A stretch of 64,000 nt of DNA from Polaribacter atrinae (GTDB taxonomy: Bacteria; Bacteroidota; Bacteroidia; Flavobacteriales; Flavobacteriaceae): positions 308,501 through 372,500 of the forward strand of contig NZ_CP150660.1 of assembly GCF_038023995.1 (NCBI RefSeq). The letters run 5' to 3'. Numbering within the stretch: position 1 is the first letter of the stretch; each line of letters begins with the position of its first letter. A program made the position numbers and the translations under genes. The notes under the pieces were generated by a model. That model was not told where the DNA came from, searched no databases, and was given only the letters and a program-made list of their open reading frames with translations. This document shows, one piece after another, positions 63,575-64,000 of the stretch.

Positions 63575-63645
63575 AAATATTGCTTTTAGCAATTCGCCTT
63601 TAGCAGTTTGCTAAAAGCTAAGAGCTAAGAGCTAAAAGTTAATCA

Positions 63646-64000
63646 ATGAGAATAATACCAGCCATAGATATTATAGACGGAAAATGTGTTCGTCTAACAA
63701 AAGGAGATTACAATACCAAGAAGATTTATAACGAAAATCCGTTAGAAGTTGCCAAAGAATTCGAAGGTGCAGGTATCGAGTATTTGCATGTAGTAGATTT
63801 AGATGGCGCAAAAGCAAGTCAGATTATCAATCATAAAGTATTAGAGCAAATTGCTTCAAAAACCAATTTAAAGATTGATTTTGGTGGTGGTTTAAAGTCT
63901 GATAAAGATTTAGAAATTGCTTTTAATTCTGGTGCGAATCAAATTACTGGAGGAAGTATTGCTGTTAAAAATAGCGAAATTTTTGAAAGTTGGATTGAAA
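63646..64000 (+). CDS. hisA: HisA isomerase, cut by window end
   Basis: The frame from ATG 63646 ([28 protein letters not shown]) continues to the window edge. It shows the first barrel strand with the catalytic Asp in [18 protein letters not shown], and the phosphate-binding [11 protein letters not shown] and ITGGSIA. It isomerises ProFAR to PRFAR. About 118 of the usual 240 or so residues are present. The gap before it contains AGAGCTAAGAGCTAAAAG-type short repeats. Confidence 0.95.
   Translation, partial: MRIIPAIDIIDGKCVRLTKGDYNTKKIYNENPLEVAKEFEGAGIEYLHVVDLDGAKASQIINHKVLEQIASKTNLKIDFGGGLKSDKDLEIAFNSGANQITGGSIAVKNSEIFESWIE

Noticed and set aside
63575..63645. Short direct repeats before hisA as a regulatory site
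   Set aside because: AGAGCTAAGAGCTAAAAG-type runs look like simple-sequence expansion, and no promoter box or fold accompanies them.

Overview
The window is AT-rich and densely coded, with A-rich start contexts and several promoters of the Bacteroidetes type (-7 element TAnnTTTG). Gene content (outer membrane beta-barrel receptor with a carboxypeptidase-like N-terminal domain, head-GIN and DUF4097-type surface proteins, MoeB-rhodanese ThiF in a thi operon, fused HisB) points to a marine member of the Flavobacteriaceae, plausibly Polaribacter-like. The genus is an inference. No tRNA, rRNA, CRISPR array or prophage was seen.

Layout. 1-6060: end of a methyltransferase, cutC, an ECF sigma / anti-sigma / two exported proteins operon, and two DUF genes. 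6069-6600: 147-bp tandem repeats. 6623-11278: MATE exporter, thioesterase, DEAD helicase, TRIC-type channel, MaoC hydratase, membrane protein. 11352-16477: a TetR-controlled tripartite export operon in which the HlyD and TolC genes each carry one in-frame stop. 16653-22003: beta-propeller lipoprotein, cold-shock protein, and an AraC regulator beside an outer membrane receptor gene with two in-frame stops. 22094-24707: aroB, proline dehydrogenase, LETM1-like protein. 24774-32837: a thiamine operon (thiS-thiC-thiE-like-thiD-thiE-thiG-thiH-thiF) under a TPP riboswitch, with two intercistronic gaps filled by dispersed repeats. 32961-37320: typA, mtfA-like peptidase, an orphan N-terminal domain, a SHOCT protein. 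37417-44067: a lipoprotein gene, an intact IS256-family element with 8-bp target duplication, then sbcC and sbcD.

44350-51305 is the most interesting part. Five closely spaced genes run ferric-reductase/MsrQ-like membrane protein, siderophore-interacting-type flavoprotein (frameshifted here), egtB, egtD and a racemase-like protein that lacks one catalytic cysteine. This operon, an NmrA-type quinone reductase-like gene and a lipoprotein gene are each preceded by the same promoter layout: two direct repeats about 20-21 bp apart, 23-25 bp upstream of a weak -7 box. The lipoprotein copy lies immediately downstream of an AraC-family gene. I infer an AraC-controlled ergothioneine/redox regulon.

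51766-56921: FKBP isomerase, then a TetR-controlled thiol/peroxide operon (CMD, EthD, DsbA/FrnE, peroxiredoxin-like, haloacid dehalogenase) with two matching operators, then ttcA. 57133-57601 is a broken TonB-like gene split by a perfect 18-bp palindrome. 58090-64000 is the histidine operon hisG-D-C-B-H-A, preceded by a leader peptide with four consecutive His codons and a terminator (attenuation). Dispersed repeats also sit inside the his operon.

A general feature is the number of broken genes: four nonsense codons in three genes between 11 and 21 kb, one frameshift at 48.36 kb and one disrupted gene at 57.5 kb. These are either genuine decay of envelope and export functions or errors in the assembly.
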